Part shown: positions 5,716 to 6,853 of the stretch, in pieces
Numbering within the stretch: the stretch's first letter is position 1
Layout of the letters: every line of letters begins with the position of its first letter
NCBI GenBank assembly: GCA_027618625.1
Contig: JAQCER010000185.1
Span: 1 to 6,853, forward strand
Origin: Verrucomicrobiota bacterium
Lineage (GTDB): Bacteria; Verrucomicrobiota; Verrucomicrobiia; Verrucomicrobiales; DEV007
DNA: 6,853 nucleotides
Direction: 5' to 3'
Translations under genes and position numbers: made by a program
Notes under the pieces: model-generated
Told to the model about the DNA's origin: nothing
What the model saw: the letters and a program-made list of their open reading frames with translations, nothing else
Databases searched by the model: none

Positions 5716-6853
5716 CGGAGCCCTCCTTGCTCAGGAATTGTTCAACTTCGCCCGGCTTCAGCTCGGTGTGAGCATCTGCCACCCAGTCGAGGAGTCTCTG
5801 ACCGGACGGGAAATGGAGCCGAGGAGCACTCAAGGCCACCTGACCTTCGCTCACGATACCTCGAATGCAGTCAAGAATCGACTCGATTTGGGAGTGGCTG
5901 AGTTCGACCTTGCCGTCGGAGGTGACGTCGATCCAACGGACGTCACCGACCGTCACCCTGCATCCCGGAGCGGTGGCGGAGAACTTCTTCATGCGTGCGA
6001 GAAATTCGTAGGATTCCTTGGTAGTGGAAAAGTCATGGGAGCGCGACCAGGTGGCAGGCTTCGCTGGATCGACGGATACACCTTCCTTTTTCGACCAATC
6101 GATATCGATGCGAACGGGCTCAGAAGCGACGCCGTCCTTCTGCGCCACTGCGAGCACACAGACGGTGCCCTCGGGAACTGGAAACGGACCGTCATAGATG
6201 CCGCCGCCGTTTCGCGGATCGGAACCATCTGTTGTGTAGTGGATGGGAACCGCAGGCGCACTCTGCAACTCGCACATGCGATCGTCACCCTGCTGGTAAG
6301 TGCGATATTTGAGACCAATGCGATTTTTCCAAAAAGTCGGCTCGCCGGTTTCATGCAGTCCTTTCGAGTCGACAGCAAGGAACGACAGGCGCAGCTCGGA
6401 GGTTTTGAAATTGAGCAGGTCGTCGATCTTGGCGCTGGCGGTAGTCGGAGAGCTGTCGCCGATCTCGTAGTGGACGGTATCGGCGTGCTCTGGGGTGAGG
6501 CGTAAGGTTGCGACGCCGGTCTCCTCATCCTGCTTGAGAACTTGCACGCGCACGCGGGTGCTAGGGGCAGCGAACGGCCCCTTGTCGATGTATCCGCCCT
6601 CCTCGCGCCACTGGTCTTCCAGAATCATGCGCGACTTGAGATTATCGAGAGCGGAAGGGTGGTGCCACTGCCACTTCGGGTTCATCGCGGCGCGCTTTTT
6701 TACTTCAGAAAAGGGCATCACCTGCTGAGTGAAGAGGCGCTGCTCGCACTTCTTGCGAAAGGTGTCACCCGTAATGTCTTCGGTAAATTTCTGCTTTGCC
6801 CCGAGTGCGGCCCGAATCTGAGTCTCACCGTTGTAATTGTTGTCGACAAAGTT
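5702..6853 (-). CDS. DUF499-type anti-phage ATPase, C-terminal 383 residues (5' end beyond right edge)
   Basis: The C-terminal end of a large DUF499 (AAA-like ATPase) protein. The ATPase domain itself is beyond the right edge, so assignment rests on the C-terminal blocks and on DUF3780 next door. The frame is open from base 6853 to TAA at 5704-5702. Counting from the edge, residues 1-60 (YNGETQIRAALGAKQKF, then VMPFSEVKKRAAMNP) and the following WQWHHPSAL and DQWREEGGYIDKGPF match what I recall of this family. Next come two beta-sandwich-like segments: about 104-184 (VHYEIGD ... SFLAVDS ... TGEPTFWKN) and about 196-251, with HYTTDGSDP and GTVCVLAVAQKDG, the signature of chitobiase-C-terminal/Fn3-associated domains. 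The tail (about 270-383) is mixed helix and strand. Internal GTG/ATG codons near 6721 are not the true start, since the frame continues past them with family-like sequence. Confidence 0.85.
   Translation of the reverse strand, partial: NFVDNNYNGETQIRAALGAKQKFTEDITGDTFRKKCEQRLFTQQVMPFSEVKKRAAMNPKWQWHHPSALDNLKSRMILEDQWREEGGYIDKGPFAAPSTRVRVQVLKQDEETGVATLRLTPEHADTVHYEIGDSSPTTASAKIDDLLNFKTSELRLSFLAVDSKGLHETGEPTFWKNRIGLKYRTYQQGDDRMCELQSAPAVPIHYTTDGSDPRNGGGIYDGPFPVPEGTVCVLAVAQKDGVASEPVRIDIDWSKKEGVSVDPAKPATWSRSHDFSTTKESYEFLARMKKFSATAPGCRVTVGDVRWIDVTSDGKVELSHSQIESILDCIRGIVSEGQVALSAPRLHFPSGQRLLDWVADAHTELKPGEVEQFLSKEGSDAES
5722..5728 (-). promoter_or_regulatory. Strong Shine-Dalgarno site of the DUF3780 gene
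   Basis: AAGGAGG on the minus strand, 6 nt before the DUF3780 ATG and inside the last codons of the DUF499 gene. It fixes that start and is the best ribosome site in the window; fic and the methyltransferase have none. Confidence 0.8.

Noticed and set aside
5690..6505. A 271-residue open frame on the plus strand
   Set aside because: It is antisense to the DUF499 C-terminus; the composition is shadow-like and no motif is seen.
1..6853. CRISPR array, tRNA or rRNA genes
   Set aside because: No regularly spaced long direct repeats, cloverleaf-like segments or rRNA-like sequence were seen on either strand.

Overview
The window holds one tightly packed block of genes, all read on the minus strand (right to left). 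It looks like an accessory defence island of a bacterium of moderately high GC. Base composition is uneven: about 65-78% GC in lines sampled between 1021 and 1440, about 45-55% in lines sampled between 1 and 480, and visibly AT-rich in the gap at 3185-3388. The host cannot be named from this sequence. Weak or absent Shine-Dalgarno sites at several starts, together with Fic and DUF-type defence genes, would fit many phyla.

In transcription order: (1) the C-terminal 383 residues of a large DUF499-type ATPase (5702-6853, cut by the right edge); (2) a DUF3780 protein (5044-5715) overlapping it by 14 nt behind a strong ribosome site; (3) a TIGR04255-family protein (4299-5033); (4) a 157-residue protein with a W-G-D-G / GG-x-ELEW pattern (3816-4289); (5) a 136-residue unknown protein with a GTG start (3389-3799); (6) a 204-nt AT-rich gap full of TGTTCA/TGAACA palindromes; (7) a class II Fic AMP-transferase with a C-terminal winged helix (2084-3184); (8) the first 681 codons of a DUF1156-type DNA methyltransferase (1-2043, cut by the left edge). 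The methyltransferase frame has no stop from its ATG to the window edge.

DUF499, DUF3780 and DUF1156 proteins are known companions in an anti-phage gene set built around an ATPase and a DNA methylase. In other copies this set is usually joined by a phospholipase-D-like nuclease and a helicase; these would lie beyond the left edge if present. The unusual point here is that four extra genes sit between DUF3780 and the methyltransferase. Three of them (TIGR04255 and two small proteins) are run on behind DUF3780. The fourth, fic, appears to have its own operator-rich promoter and probably also drives the methyltransferase. My reading, which is inference, is a defence core carrying an inserted, separately regulated module, and a methyltransferase gene that is itself a mosaic of two base compositions.
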